From Cherax quadricarinatus (Eukaryota; Arthropoda; Malacostraca; Decapoda; Parastacidae), in NCBI RefSeq assembly GCF_038502225.1, contig NW_027195394.1, forward strand, positions 69,501-133,500: 64,000 bases of DNA, in the 5' to 3' direction. The position numbers were made by a program, and so were the translations under genes. The notes under the pieces were generated by a model. That model ran no database searches, was not told the DNA's origin, and saw only the letters and a list, made by a program, of their open reading frames with translations. This document shows, one piece after another, positions 21,517 through 33,354 of this stretch (the first letter of the stretch is position 1; the number at the start of each line of letters is the position of its first letter).

Positions 21517-21772
21517 TAAGAAAGGCATGGGGACATGTCTACCTAGTTGGGTTATTGAGGCTGGGACTTTGGGTAGTTTCAAATCTAGGTTGGATAAGTA
21601 CATGAGTGGGAGGGGTTGGATTTGAGTGGGACTTTCACATCAGAGCTTATTTCTTGGGTGGCATTGAAAATTGGGTTGGGCAAATGTTTTGTTAGTGGGA
21701 TGAATTGTAAAGGACCTGCCTAGTATGGGCCAGCAGGCCTCCTGCAGTGTTCCTCCTTTCTTATGTTCTTAT
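21517..21772 (+). mobile_element. LINE family C 3' end (tail TTCTTATGTTCTTAT)
   Basis: A decayed C-terminal coding segment resembling FKSRLDKYMSGRG, then a conserved 3' region ending CCTCCTTTCTTATGTTCTTA. The same family supplies the coding remnant at 60840-61055. Confidence 0.6.
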
Positions 21773-22591
21773 AATGAACAGGAAATGTAATTTTAGTGCC
21801 AGGAATGTCTTTCTTGTTTATTCTGGACCCTATTTGGAAATTGGCATCTTTTGAAATTTGTGTGAAATTGTCATGTGGGGGTTCGATAACGTGGATTGGG
21901 TAAGAACACGCACGTAGGCTAGTTAGTACGTATAATTATAACGGAAGTATGGGAAGAAGCCGTGCCGCCCTGCCTCTCTGCTCTCTACCTTCAGACTGAC
22001 CCACCAGTGAAGCCTAGGGGGTGAGCGGCATTCAAAAACATGCTATGGTCAGCAGCAATGTGAATAACAGTCAGTGATTCACACAGATGGTTGGTAGAGA
22101 GTCATCTACTGGTAACTGGTTCTACTGAGAAAATTGGCAAAATTGCTAAATTCCGACCACTATTGGATAGTTGAAATCGGTAAATGAGTGGTTTCCTGTA
22201 CTCATTCAATAGAAAAAAAATGGAGTTCTAGCTAAATAGGTATGACTTTTGTCGACTAGTACACTGGAATTGGCCGAAAATAGGGCTCAAAGTGGGCAAA
22301 ATCGCCGATGCATAAACATTGTCAAGACTGCTAACTTTGTGAGAGCATAATTCCATAAGTTTTCCATCAAATTTCATACTTTTGGTGTCATTATGATCGG
22401 GAAAAGATTCTCTTTTCATAAGAAAAAAATAATTCTTTTGTGAAATTTGGGCGACCCTGAGAACAAGTCTGGGTGAGGGCCTGGGGACCCTGAAAGGGTT
22501 AAGTAGATGGTGAACAACAAAGGGTCCAACACTGACCACTGTAGCACACCGCTTACAGCAAATTCAAATTAATTTTTTTTATTTCTTTTAA

Positions 22592-23662
22592 CCCTTTGAC
22601 TGTTTCGACTGTATACGTATATGTATACGTCTTAGGCACCAGTGTTTCGGACGTATATATACTCCATAATTCTAGCGGCTTCAGATCAAGCAGGAGAAAG
22701 CTGGTAGGCTCACATGTGAGAGAATGGGTCTGTGTGGTCAGTGTGCACACTATAAAAAAAAATCCTGCAGCACGCAGTGCATAATGAGAAAAAAACTCCG
22801 ACCGTGTTTTTGGATTAAAACGCTGAATTTGAGGTGTATTTTCGTATCCTTTTATGATTGTATTCTCGTTTTTTTGGTCTCGTTTGATAGAATGGAAAAT
22901 ATATTACAGAAATAGAGATGATTTTGATTAGTTTCACGATGAAAATGACCTTGAAATTGAGCTCAAAGTAGCAGAAATGTTCGATTTTTACCAATGTTCA
23001 AGAGTAAGCAAATCACACCACACGTCCAGTACACGTCAACTGGGGAGTCTAATATTCTTTCACTAGTGCACTGATATTATTTATACCATTTTCACAATAA
23101 TGCAGTAGTCTGCATAACAGTAACTCTTCTATTTTTTGTGTGAATAAAAAGCAAAATAGAAAGAAGAGTAATATAAGAGGGGCCTGGGGAGGTGACTAAT
23201 GAACAGAGGATGTTATTTTAGTGCTAAGAATGTCTGCATTGTTTATTCTGGACCCTATTTTGAAATTGGCATCTTTTTTAATTTGCATGAAATTCACCAA
23301 ATTGCCAATTTCTGATCACTTTATTGGGTAGTTGAAATTGGTAAATGGGCAGTTTCTTATACTCAGCTGATAGAAAAAAATGGAATTCTAAAGAAATAGC
23401 TATGAGGTTGGTCGACTGGAACACGGGAATTGGCCGAAAATAGGACTCGATGTCAGCGAAATTGCCGATGTGTATATATCACCAAGATCGCTAACTTTGC
23501 GGGAGCGTAATTCTGTAAGCTTTCGATCAAATTTTGTACTTTTGGTGTCATTACCATCAGGAAAAGATTCTCTATCATTTCATGAGAGAAAAAATTATTT
23601 TTTCCAAAAATTTTGCAACATAGAATGACAGTTTCAGAAATGGGCTTGCGACAGTCATAGGG
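22592..23662 (+). mobile_element. piggyBac MITE, GTATAC-type subfamily
   Basis: The ends are CCCTTTGACTGTTTC and GCGACAGTCATAGGG between TTAA tetramers (22588-22591, 23663-23666). The subterminal palindromes are GTATAC-rich (22611-22628 and 22653-22662) rather than TACTAGTA. Internal text matches the other piggyBac MITEs (GAGCTCAAAGTAGCAGAAAT, CTTTTGGTGTCATTA). Confidence 0.85.
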
Positions 23663-23666
23663 TTAA

Positions 23667-24230
23667 GTAATAAAGGCATACCACGACTAAAGTAAATATA
23701 TCTGTAAAATGAATTGCAGCTTTTTTTCACTTTCCAATGCATATAAAATCCTAAAAGCATGTTTACAGTATCATATTAAGTGAATGTACAGTTTAAATTA
23801 ATTGTTCAAGGAAGGCTGAAGGGAAGAGTGGAGCTTCTTCATCTTAGCTTCAACTCTATTCAGGTCAAGAGTCAGCTGAATTATCAAAAATAATAAATGT
23901 GAACATGATTGAAAAGTGCCATATTAGCTAAGCACCCTAAAGTGAGTGCCATATTAGAAAGGTGTGCCCATATACAGATAATGTAGCTTAAATATAATAA
24001 AATACTGTATTGTTAGGTACAAAAGAAAGCCACTAGCATGCAGTGCATTTTGGGCAACTAATGCTTTAAGACTACTTGAGAATTAGACAGATTATTAAGT
24101 AGGATTTCTTAAATGTAAATGCTGTTTAGTCTCAATTTCCTTTTCATATCTCAGTATCTTGGAATCTGTTTTCCCTACACCAAACTCCCTTGTCTCAAGC
24201 TGCTAGGTATAATTATGTACGTATATTTAG
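23667..24230. other. Fragment of a 42.8-kb-type MITE, otherwise no feature
   Basis: The text at 23690-23770 (AAATGAATTGCAGC, CACTTTCCAATGCATATA) resembles the MITE at 42761-43081. The rest shows nothing recognisable. Confidence 0.4.
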
Positions 24231-24818
24231 TACAGGTCTCCCTCAACATTTGCGTTTTCAACTTTCGCGAATTCCCAACTGCCAAATTCCCAACCGCCAA
24301 ATTCCCAGCTGCCAAATCATATTTTAAGTTTCCTGCCACCCGCGAGTCCCTACTACCCTCCCTCCGACCCCCAAAACTGGCAGCCAGCCCTCCCACCACT
24401 CAGTGTAGTAAGTGTTACGTTTGTTCATTATTTGCTATTAAACTACAGTATAAATAATGCCAACCCATTCATGACTGAATATTGGAATGGCTATTCGGAC
24501 AGGTATTGGACGGTGACATCATATGTTTACTCTTGAACACGGCAAAGAATCAAGCATTTCTGCTACTGCTAATAACAATAATAATAATAATACGATAGCA
24601 TTGAAGGAAATTGTACAAAAATACGAGGGTTGAAGGAGTGGTGGGAGAAGTGGTTGAGGCATCTTCAGTCAGTGTGGCTTTGTTTATGCTATAGTGAGCA
24701 TTAGTCTCCACACTCTTCCAAACATTTCACAATAATTCATTGTGTTTGGCACTTGTAGATTGAGTGTGACAGGAGTGGTAGAGGCAGCAGTTGAGGCAGT
24801 GGTATTTAATAAGATATA

Positions 24819-25142
24819 CACCTACCATCCGACTTACGACCGAGTTCGGTTCCGAGAAACCGGTCGTAAGTCGAAATGGATACAAGTCAAACTTTACTAT
24901 TGAATATCAACAACACATTTTTGTAATGACTTTATTTTATTGTTTTATTTTGGTATTTCATGTTCTACTTTACTTTTTATGCTGTTAGTACTGTATTTTA
25001 TACTGTAAGGTTTAGGATAAAGACTGTGTACAACACAAATACATGTAGTTGTTTATTTCCCAGAAATTTGGCCAAAAAAAAAAAACACGGTCATAAGTCG
25101 AGTGGTCGTAAGTCGAGCAGGTCGTAAGTCGGATGGTAGGTG
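24819..25142. mobile_element. MITE, CACCTACCATCCGACTTACG ends
   Basis: A 324-bp element with inverted ends CACCTACCATCCGACTTACG / CGTAAGTCGGATGGTAGGTG and TA on both sides. The motif GTCGTAAGTCG recurs several times near both ends. A sister copy is at 29539-29830. Confidence 0.85.
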
Positions 25143-25352
25143 TATTTATAATATTAATAATGATAATACATGTTATGTATTATTATTATTATTAATAACA
25201 TGTTATTAAAAACCACTGCCTCTACCACTGCCTCAACCACTACCTCAACCACTGCCTCTACCAATGGCTCTACCACTCCAGTCGCACTCAATCTACAAGC
25301 ACTAAACACAATGAATTAGTGTGAAATGTTTGGATGAGAGCGGAGACTAATA

Positions 25353-25540
25353 CAGTGGACCCCGCCTTACGATCAGCTCCCAACTCGAACAATTATGTAA
25401 GTGCTTTTGTACGTGTATTTTTGGGAGTCTGAAACGGACTAATCTAATTTACAATATTCCTTATGGGAACAAATTCATTCGGTAACAGCACCCGAACAGA
25501 CTTCTGGAATGAATTAATATTGTAAGGCGGGGGTCCACTG
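25353..25540. mobile_element. 188-bp MITE, Tigger-type ends
   Basis: CAGTGGACCCCGCCTTACG...TAAGGCGGGGGTCCACTG between TA dinucleotides. Sister of 16426-16628. Confidence 0.85.
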
Positions 25541-26219
25541 TACTCGCTCCAGCATAAACAAAGCCACACTGACTGACGGTGCGTCAACCACTTCTTCCAC
25601 CACTCCTTCAACCCTCGTATTTTTGTACTATTTCCTTCTTCAATTCTATCATATTAATAATAATAATACGATAGAATTGAAGGAAATTGTACAAAAATAC
25701 GAGGGTTGAAGCAGTGGCGGAAGAAGTGGTTGAGGCATCGTCAGTGAGTGTGGCTTTGTTTATGCTGGAGTGAGCATTAGTCTCCACTCTCTTCCAAACA
25801 TTTCACAATAATTCATTGTGTTTGGTACATGTAGATTGAGTGCGACTGCTACATAATTAACCATGGCCCCAAAGAAACTTGCTAGTGCCAACCCTTTGGT
25901 AAAGAAAATGAGAAACACGATATAATTGAAGAAAGAAATTGTACCCAAATACGAGCAGTGCACCGTAGTGGTTGAGGCACTGGTGGATGCAGTGGTATTT
26001 AATAACATTCGTGTTATTAAACCATAACATGTACGTATTTAGTACAATATTTTACGACATTTTCATGCATTTTATGATTGTTCATGATTCAACAAGTTAA
26101 GGAAGCAGTATTGTATTATATTTCCCTACAATATATTGGGGCACCAAACATTCGCAATTTTTCAACATTCGTGAGTCTCTTAATCCCCTAACCCTCACGA
26201 ATGTTGAGGGAGACCTGTA

Positions 26220-26479
26220 GTATATTTGTTTTCCTTGAACTTTCTCTGCTTACTGTGTACCCTGTTTTGGTCTTTCTCCACCTAGTCTACCTCTCTGTTC
26301 ATTTTACTTTAGTTCCCTTGCCTTATTTTTTTAGGCCCCTTGCTTTTTTGGTTGTTTTCTTATTTTCATCTTCAGTTTTTCTTTCTTAGCAACCTCTTCT
26401 TGAATTTCCTGGGTTATCTTCATCATTTTCTGCTCTTCCTCTACAGTTTTCCTAACCTTCACATCCTCTTTCCTATCAA
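26220..26479. other. Pyrimidine-rich DNA, no feature
   Basis: C/T-rich on the + strand. No gene recognised. Confidence 0.4.
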
Positions 26480-27880
26480 CATGGGGATTCCTAAAGCAGT
26501 ATCCTCAGCTCTGTTTTTCCTTGTATATATCAGTGATTTTTTAAATATATCTCAACTTAGATCTGGTGTCTGCAAACATTGGCAACTTTTGTCACCTTCC
26601 AACATCCAAATTCTCTTAACATTTAATAAGGAGCTTATAAAGATATCTATCTGGATGACTACCATTAAACTCACTCATAACATTGATAAGAACTTTGACA
26701 TGATGTTTGAGAACAGAGCTGCAAATGTCCAATTAAATGTTACTATTAATGGCTGTCCCACTGCAAGACAAAAAGGAAAATTCTTAGGTCTGTACCTTGA
26801 CAGCAACTTGAAATTTAACACCCACATTCAGCACATAACAAAAAAGGTATCCAAATCTGTTGGCATCCTCTCAAACAGCACTTCTTGCATTATACTACTC
26901 TCTAATGTATCCTTATCTCACTTGTGCTATGTGTGCCTGGAGATTCACTAGAGCAAATCGCCTAAAGCCAAAATGTAACTCAAAAACAGCTATTAAAATG
27001 ATCACCCAGTCTAGTGCCAGGGAACATATTCCCCTACTTCAAAAGTTCAAACTTATTTAATATACATAAAACGAGGGTGGGGGTCATCCCTGAAAAGGTT
27101 GGAGGGAGGGGGTTAAGGAGGTTTTGTTGGTGAGGGGCTTCCATGTCCAGCAAGTGTGTGTGAGTGTGCTAGATAGTGAATGGAGATGAATGGCTTTTGG
27201 GACCTGATGAGCTGTTGGTGTGTGAGCAGGGTAATATTTTGTGAAGGGATTCAGGGAAACTGGTTAGCCAGGCTTGAGTCCTGGAAATGGGAAGTACAAT
27301 GCCTGCACTTTAAAGGAGGGGTTTAGGGTATTGGCAGTTTGGAGGGATGTCTAAACTGTTGTACCTGAGCCTCTCTGCAAAGACAGTGATTATGTATGAG
27401 TGATGGTGAAAGTGTTGAATGATGAAAGTTTTTTTTTCTTTCTTTTTTGGGTCACCCTGTCTCGGTGGGCAACAGCTGACTTGTTAAAAAAAAAAATTCA
27501 CTCGTACCACTGTGCACACTACATATTCAGGACAAGCAGTTATAATATAATCCAACCTTGAAACTCTCTTGATAGCTGCAACAGAACTCATAGGCATAAT
27601 ACTAGAAACAATAATCTCTGAAAATTCCTGTCTGGCTGAACTTGTGTTAAAAATCAATAACATAAAAAGACCTAGAATCTGGAACTCTTTATCTGAAGAT
27701 TCCAGAGGTTCCATATCTGCCAGCCACTTCAGAGTACAGTCATATCCTGCGTAGTCATTTTGGTCTAAGTCAAATTTGCCTTTATGCCATTTTGCTAGAG
27801 TAAATTTCAGTTCAGCGAATGTCATTATGTCTGATTTTACATCACTCAGCAGCATCACCTCTGTCATAATGTTTTTAATT
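26480..27880 (+). pseudogene. CR1/Jockey-like LINE, RT C-terminal part, split
   Basis: The segment at 26480-27060 reads LFFLVYISDFLNISQL (the region before the YADD box), then a thumb-like region (FNKELIKISIWM, KLTHNIDK, FLGLYLDSNLKFNTHIQHITKK). The YADD box itself is lost. An insert with a poly-A end occupies about 27065-27496. Coding-like text resumes at 27497 (phrases like KDLESGTLYLKIPEVPYLP near 27670-27720), in broken frames. This is a different LINE from families A, B and D. It is inactive. Confidence 0.65.
27065..27496 (+). mobile_element. Poly-A-tailed non-autonomous insert
   Basis: It lies between two parts of the LINE at 26480-27880. It ends GGGTCACCCTGTCTCGGTGG, then CAGCTGACTTGTTAAAAAAA. 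No open frame is supported. The position and A-rich tail suggest a SINE-like or 5'-truncated LINE insertion. Confidence 0.5.
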
Positions 27881-28564
27881 GTGTTCGTTATTTTAAAAAA
27901 AATGTGACTAAAATGTGTTTTTAGTGTTCTTTTAAGGTTTAGCAGTAGATATATTCTTTCAAGAGTTATTTATGCTAGTTTTATGGTGTTTGTCATCATT
28001 TCAAGGCATTGAAATGATGACAAACTGGTTATGTCATGGCATAGGGCGGGGTATGACTGTACTTATAAAAAACACTTCCTAACCTTAATGTGATCCTCAC
28101 AGCAATTTATTATGCCAAACAAATTTTGAAACCATTTTTCAGTCAATATTGTCCCTGTTCTTGTTCCATCATTCCATCAACTCTCATATACTACTAGAAA
28201 AGCACTGTCTCATCATATTTTGTATCAGTGCAGGTAACTAGCTTCATTTTTGTTATTTTTATTAGAATTTTTCTTTTGAATTAACTAAATAATTTTAATA
28301 CATATAGTATAATTTAAGTATTCTTATTCTCGTGTACTTTATATTATCTGGTTCATATACATATAGTATGTACATTTGATTCATATACATTGAATCTTTT
28401 ATTGTGAATATCATTAATGTCTTATTTACATGCATATAAAATACTGTAATCATAAGTGTACATTAGGTTTAAGCTTCCCCAAAATAATCTGCATAATCAA
28501 TGGGCTTTTTGTGTGATGGATGCAATTCATCCAAATTTGTACAGAAGGTGTATCATGTGTAAAG
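27881..28564. other. No feature seen
   Basis: AT-rich, with local ATATAGTAT repeats near 28300-28370. No gene recognised. Confidence 0.4.
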
Positions 28565-29478
28565 TATCACTGGCACGAGTCTTCAGTTTTCTTTCGAGAA
28601 AGAGCCAGATCTAGGTGAAATACATGAGACCTTAAAGAATGCAGACATAGCTCCTTTGCATAAAGGAGGTAGTATAGCACTAGCTAAAAACTACAGAGCA
28701 GTAGCCCTAACTTCCCACATTGTAAAAATCTTCAAAAGAGTGATGAGACATAAGATTACAATTTCATGGAACAGCACAATCGGCATAATCCAAACCAGCA
28801 TGGTTTTAGAGCAGGACGATCATGCATGTTACAGCTGCTGCACCACTATATCAGAATTACGGAGGCATTGAAAGACAACCAAAACACAGATGTGATATAC
28901 ACAGGTTGTGCAAAGGTGTTTGATAGCAGCACACAAAATGAGGGCCAGCGGTATTACTGGGAAGGTAGGCAGATAGATTTTTGGGTTCCTAACACACCAA
29001 CACAAAAAGTAGTAGGAAACAGCAAAACCCAGCATCAGTGAGGTAAAAAATTCGGTTCCAGAGGCACTGTCCCGGCACCTCTGCTGTTTCTCATCCTCAT
29101 AGAAGACATTGATAAAAACACCCATCACAGTTTTGTATCATTGCAGATGACACTAAAATAAACATGAAAGTCAGTACAGTAGAAGACACTGAAAAATTAC
29201 AGGAAGATAAAGGCGGTGCTTTCCATTGGGCAGTGGAGAACAACATGATGTTCACTGGTGATACCAGCTGCTTAGGTGTAGAAAAAAATGAGCTCAAAGG
29301 AGCCCTGTATACAAAACTCAAGAGTATCATCAGATAGAATGAAAGGAACACAATTGCTACTGCTGCCTCATTTGGAATATTGTTGGGTTTTGACAGCCCC
29401 ATTCAGGGCAGGAGAAATATCAGAGATGGAACAAATAGAGATCATTTATGGCCCGCATAGAGCCAGTAGAGCATTTAA

Positions 29479-30846
29479 CCCTTTGACTTTTGGTTGTACA
29501 TATACGTCTTACGAGCCACGGTGTTTGAGGTATATATACACCTACCATCCGACTTACGACCGAATTCAGTTTCGAGAAACCGGTCGTAAGTCGAAATGGT
29601 CGTAAGTCGAACTTTACTACTGAATAACAACAAAACATTTTTGTAATGACTATTTTATTTTATTTTGGTATTTCATGTTTTACTTTACTTTTTATGTTGT
29701 TAGTACTGTATTTTATACTGTAAGGTTTAGGATAAACACTGTGTACAACACAAATAGTTGTTTATTTTCCAGAAATTTGGCATAAAAAACAAGGTCGTAA
29801 GTCGAGTGGTCATAAGTTGGATGGTAGGTGTACTCATAAATTCTAGTGGCTTCAAATCAAGCAGGAGAAAGCTCGTAGGCCCACATGTGAGAGAATGGGT
29901 CTGTGTGGTCGGTGTGCACCATATAAAAGAAATCCTGCAGCACGCAGTGCATAATGAGATAAAAAAAACTCCGATCTTTTTTTTTTTTAATTAAAATGCG
30001 GACTTTGTGGTCTATTTTCGTGTAGTATTTATGGTTGTATTCTCGTTTTCTTGGTCTCATTTGATAGGATGGGAAAATATTATAGAAATAGAAGTGATTT
30101 TGATTGGTTTTACTATGAAAAGAACCTTGAAATGGAGCTCAAAGTAGGGGAAATGTTTGATATTTGCCGATGTTCAAAAGTAAACAAATGATGCCATTTT
30201 CCAATAAATGTCCAAGTAGCCATTCTGATATGCAGTCATGAATGGGTTGACATTATTTATACAGTTATTACAGTATTGCAGTAGTCTGCATAACATTAAA
30301 TCTTCTATTTTTTGTTTGAATAAAAATTCAAAATAGAAATCAAGAGTAATATCAGAGGGGCCTGGAGACGTGAATGATGAACAATGAAAATGTTATTATA
30401 GAGCCAGGAATGTCTGCATTGTTCATTCTGGACCCTATTTTGAAATTGTCATATTTTTAATTTTCGTGAAATTGGCCAAATTGCAAATTTCTGACCACGT
30501 TATTGGGTAGTTGAAATCGGTAAATGGGCAGTTTCTTGTACTCAGTCGATAGAAAAAAATGGAGTTCTAAAGAAATACCTATGAGTTTGGTCGACTGGAA
30601 CAATGGAATTAGCTGAAAATAGGGCTCAAAGTGGGCGAAATCACCGATTTGTAAATATTGCCGAAGTTGCTAACTTTGCGAGAGCGTAATTCCATCAGTT
30701 TTCCATCAAATTTTGTTCTTTTGGTGTCATTACAATCAGGAAAAGATTTTCTATCATTTCATAAGAAAAAAAAAAGAATTTTTTTTTCGGAAATTTTGCG
30801 ACACCAGGAGACAACCTCAGGATTTGGGGTTGCGACAGTCAAGGGG
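29479..30846 (+). mobile_element. piggyBac MITE inserted in LINE B
   Basis: CCCTTTGACTTTTGG...GCGACAGTCAAGGGG between TTAA tetramers (29475-29478, 30847-30850). The target lies in the LINE codons around LNYWEY. It belongs to the same subfamily as 22592-23662. A 292-bp MITE sits inside. Confidence 0.88.
29539..29830. mobile_element. MITE, CACCTACCATCCGACTTACG ends
   Basis: Sister of 24819-25142, flanked by TA (29537-29538, 29831-29832) and inserted in the second palindrome region of the piggyBac MITE. Confidence 0.88.
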
Positions 30847-31345
30847 TTAAATTACTGGGAATACCTTAGTCTTAAATATGTACTCACTGGAGTGGTGGAG
30901 AGAGAGATTCATGATAATATATATGTACCTGGAAAGTACCCGAGGGCCAGGTCTCAAATCTGCATACTCCCGCAACATATTGGAGCGAGAGATGTGGGAG
31001 GAAGTGTAAAATAAACCAAGTGAAAAGCAGGGGTGCAGTTGGTACAGTAAGGGAACACTGTATCAATATCTGTGGACCCAGATTATTCAACATCTTGCCA
31101 AAAGTTATCAGAAGCACTGCTGGAACAAGTACATGTATAAGTCTTCCAGAGGAAGCTAGACAAGTATCTTCACCAGGTGCCAGATCAAAAAGGCTGTGAT
31201 GGATATGTGGGGCTGCGGGTCTCCAGCAGTAACAGTCTGGTTTACCTGGCTAGCACCAGACAAGCCTGGCCCATGGCCAGGTTCTGGGAGTAGTAAAACT
31301 CTCGAAAATAAAAATGTTATGTGAAAATAAATTTTGAATTTGAAT

Positions 31346-31954
<609 letters not shown>

Positions 31955-32110
31955 TGTATGGAGTTTTCCTACTGCATCCCAGCCATGGGCCAAGCTAGCT
32001 GGTGCTTGCCTGTTCAACCAGGTTGCTGCTGCTGTTGGTGGTCCACTGACCCAGATATCCATCACAGCTTGGTTGATCTTGCACCTGGCAAAGGGACTTG
32101 TCAAGTTATA
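31955..32110 (-). mobile_element. LINE family B 3' fragment
   Basis: Reverse of the family B end: CAGCCATGGGCCAAGC, GGTGCTTGCCTGTTCAACC, GATATCCATCACAGC, TTGCACCTGGC. Confidence 0.7.
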
Positions 32111-32154
32111 ACTCTTGTCCCAACAGTGTTTCTGATGTTGATACAGTTTTATTA

Positions 32155-32261
32155 TTGTTTATTATTGAGGACTGTAACTTATTTCCATTGGGGTCCTTAA
32201 TCTTGTGCCCCAGGATGCAACCCACACCAGTCGACTAACACCCAGGTGAACAGGAAAAAAT
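32155..32261 (-). mobile_element. LINE D tail and SINE core fragments
   Basis: ACTTATTTCCATTGGGGTCC is the reverse of the LINE D 3' region. It is followed by CCCCAGGATGCAACCCACAC and AGTCGACTAACACCCAGGTG, the reverse of the SINE core also seen at 6.55 and 53.0 kb. Confidence 0.6.
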
Positions 32262-32832
32262 ACCTGGTGAATTTAAGGCCAGCAAAGGTTGGTTTGAGAG
32301 ATTTAAGAATTGCAGTGTGATAAGGCATGGCGAAGCTGAAAAATTCCAACCCCAAAATGTGTTCAATTGTGACGAAACAGATCTGTTCTGGAAGAAAATG
32401 CCAAACAGGACCTACATTACTCAGGAGGAAAAAGCACTCCCAGGAGACAAGCCCATGAAAGACAGGCTAACTTTCTTGTTTTGTTGTAATGCTAGTGAGG
32501 ATTGCAAAGTGAAGCCTTTACTCATGTATCACTGAAAATCCCAGAGTGTTCAAGAAAGTGTCTCATCACTTATCAATACTCTTCAGTTAAGGTAAGTGTC
32601 ATTTTAACATTTACATATTATATAGTTATTGTGCGTGTCTCATTGTTTTCTTTGTAGGGAAATGTATATTTCATGAAAAAAAAATTATTTTTAATACTTT
32701 TGGCTGTCTGGAACGGATTAATTGGATTTCCATTACGTATTTCTTATGGGGAAAATTAATTTGGCTAATGATAATTTCGTCTAACAATGAACTCTCAGGA
32801 ACGGATTAATATCGTTAGCCAAGGGTCCACTG
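32262..32832 (+). pseudogene. Tigger 3'-half fragment with transposase piece
   Basis: It encodes part of the transposase core (KASKGWFERFKN near 32281, HGEAEKFQPQNVFNCDETDLFW at 32320-32390 with the first catalytic Asp, and YITQEEKALPGDKPMKDR). It then jumps, by internal deletion, to 3' untranslated sequence ending AAGGGTCCACTG with TA after it. The left end is replaced by SINE/LINE fragments, so the transposon is one-ended and immobile. Confidence 0.75.
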
Positions 32833-32836
32833 TATG

Positions 32837-33130
32837 TGCAGTTCCCAATCAGTTGGGCTGTGTTGCAAGAATTTATTGGACTTCATGCGGCTAGCATCAA
32901 CAGCCTGTTTAATCAGACCAGCAAACAAGAGGCCTGGTCTGAGAATGGGCTGTGGGGAGGAAGGGAGGCAATTATCCCTGGAATCATCTACAGGTAAGTT
33001 CAGAATCAGATGGGTTGTGAGGGCTATGTCCATCTGCAGGGCACTAGCACATCAGTGTGGCTTACCAGACAGCCAGTATGGAAACCTGGCACAAGACTGG
33101 GCTGAAGGGAGTAGAGCTCTTAAAACTTGT
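32837..33130 (+). mobile_element. LINE A-like and LINE B-like 3' fragments
   Basis: First a diverged family A end (CAGTTGGGCTGTG, GAGGCCTGGTCTGAGAATGGG, ATCTACAGGTAAGTTCAG), then a diverged family B end (GGGTTGTGAGGGCTATGTCC, CTGGCACAAGACTGGGC). Both point the same way. Confidence 0.55.
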
Positions 33131-33139
33131 CAAAGATAA

Positions 33140-33354
33140 AGTGCTTACCCCTAAATGTTATAATACATAATACATCTACAAGAAGCACAGAAGTTGAAGC
33201 TCAACCCAGTCAAACAGTGAATATATTTTATGCAGTAACAAAATCAGAAAAATAAAGACAACAGAAAGATACAGGGTACTTCTGTTGTGTGTGTGTGTGT
33301 GTGTGTTCATGTGTGTGCACATGTGCATGCATGTGACACACGCATATGCCTGTA
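33140..33354. repeat. TG microsatellite in unremarkable DNA
   Basis: A GTGTGT run at about 33285-33305, with further alternating TG/CA to 33350. Confidence 0.7.

Larger units (their letters stand above)
20464..22498 (+). mobile_element. piggyBac MITE (TACTAGTA type) with LINE tails inside
   Basis: The ends are CCCTTTCAGGATTTC and GGGACCCTGAAAGGG, flanked by TTAA (20460-20463, 22499-22502). Twin palindromes GTACTAGTAC lie at 20483-20492 and 20517-20526. The body matches the MITE at 37955-38976. About 730 bp (21040-21772) is foreign and consists of two LINE 3' ends. The MITE itself is non-coding. Confidence 0.85.
24233..26217 (+). mobile_element. Tigger derivative with alternating inverted copies
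   Basis: The ends are CAGGTCTCCCTCAACATTTG and CGAATGTTGAGGGAGACCTG, flanked by TA. A start of Tigger transposase (MAPKKLASANPLVKK) lies at about 25863 and soon meets a stop. Inside, a block of about 200 bp (AAATTGTACAAAAATACGAG and following) appears in + orientation at 24590-24800, in - orientation over 25200-25345 plus 25545-25640, and in + orientation again at 25665-25850. Two MITEs have landed in it (24819-25142, 25353-25540). It is non-autonomous. Confidence 0.75.
28565..31345 (+). pseudogene. LINE family B (CR1/Jockey-like), split by a piggyBac MITE
   Basis: Decayed RT coding in shifting frames: KNYRAVALTSHIVKIFKR (28690-28740), then NQHGFRAGRSCMLQLLHHY (28795-28850). The YADD-type region near 29130 is not recoverable. 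LLLPHLEYCWVLTAPFRAGE follows at 29350-29415. At 29475 the frame is interrupted by a 1368-bp piggyBac MITE and resumes at 30850 with NYWEYLSLKYVLTGVVE. The 3' end has GGCTGTGATGGATATGTGGG and CTGGCCCATGGCC, the signature of family B, and finishes AATTTTGAATTTGAATT. Families A and B share the same protein plan but have different 3' tails. Confidence 0.8.

Noticed and set aside
24119..24457. 112-residue frame on the + strand
   Set aside because: Crosses the left end of the Tigger derivative at 24233, so it is a chance fusion.
27484..27867. 127-residue frame on the - strand
   Set aside because: It lies antisense to the decayed LINE C-terminal coding on the + strand and resembles nothing.
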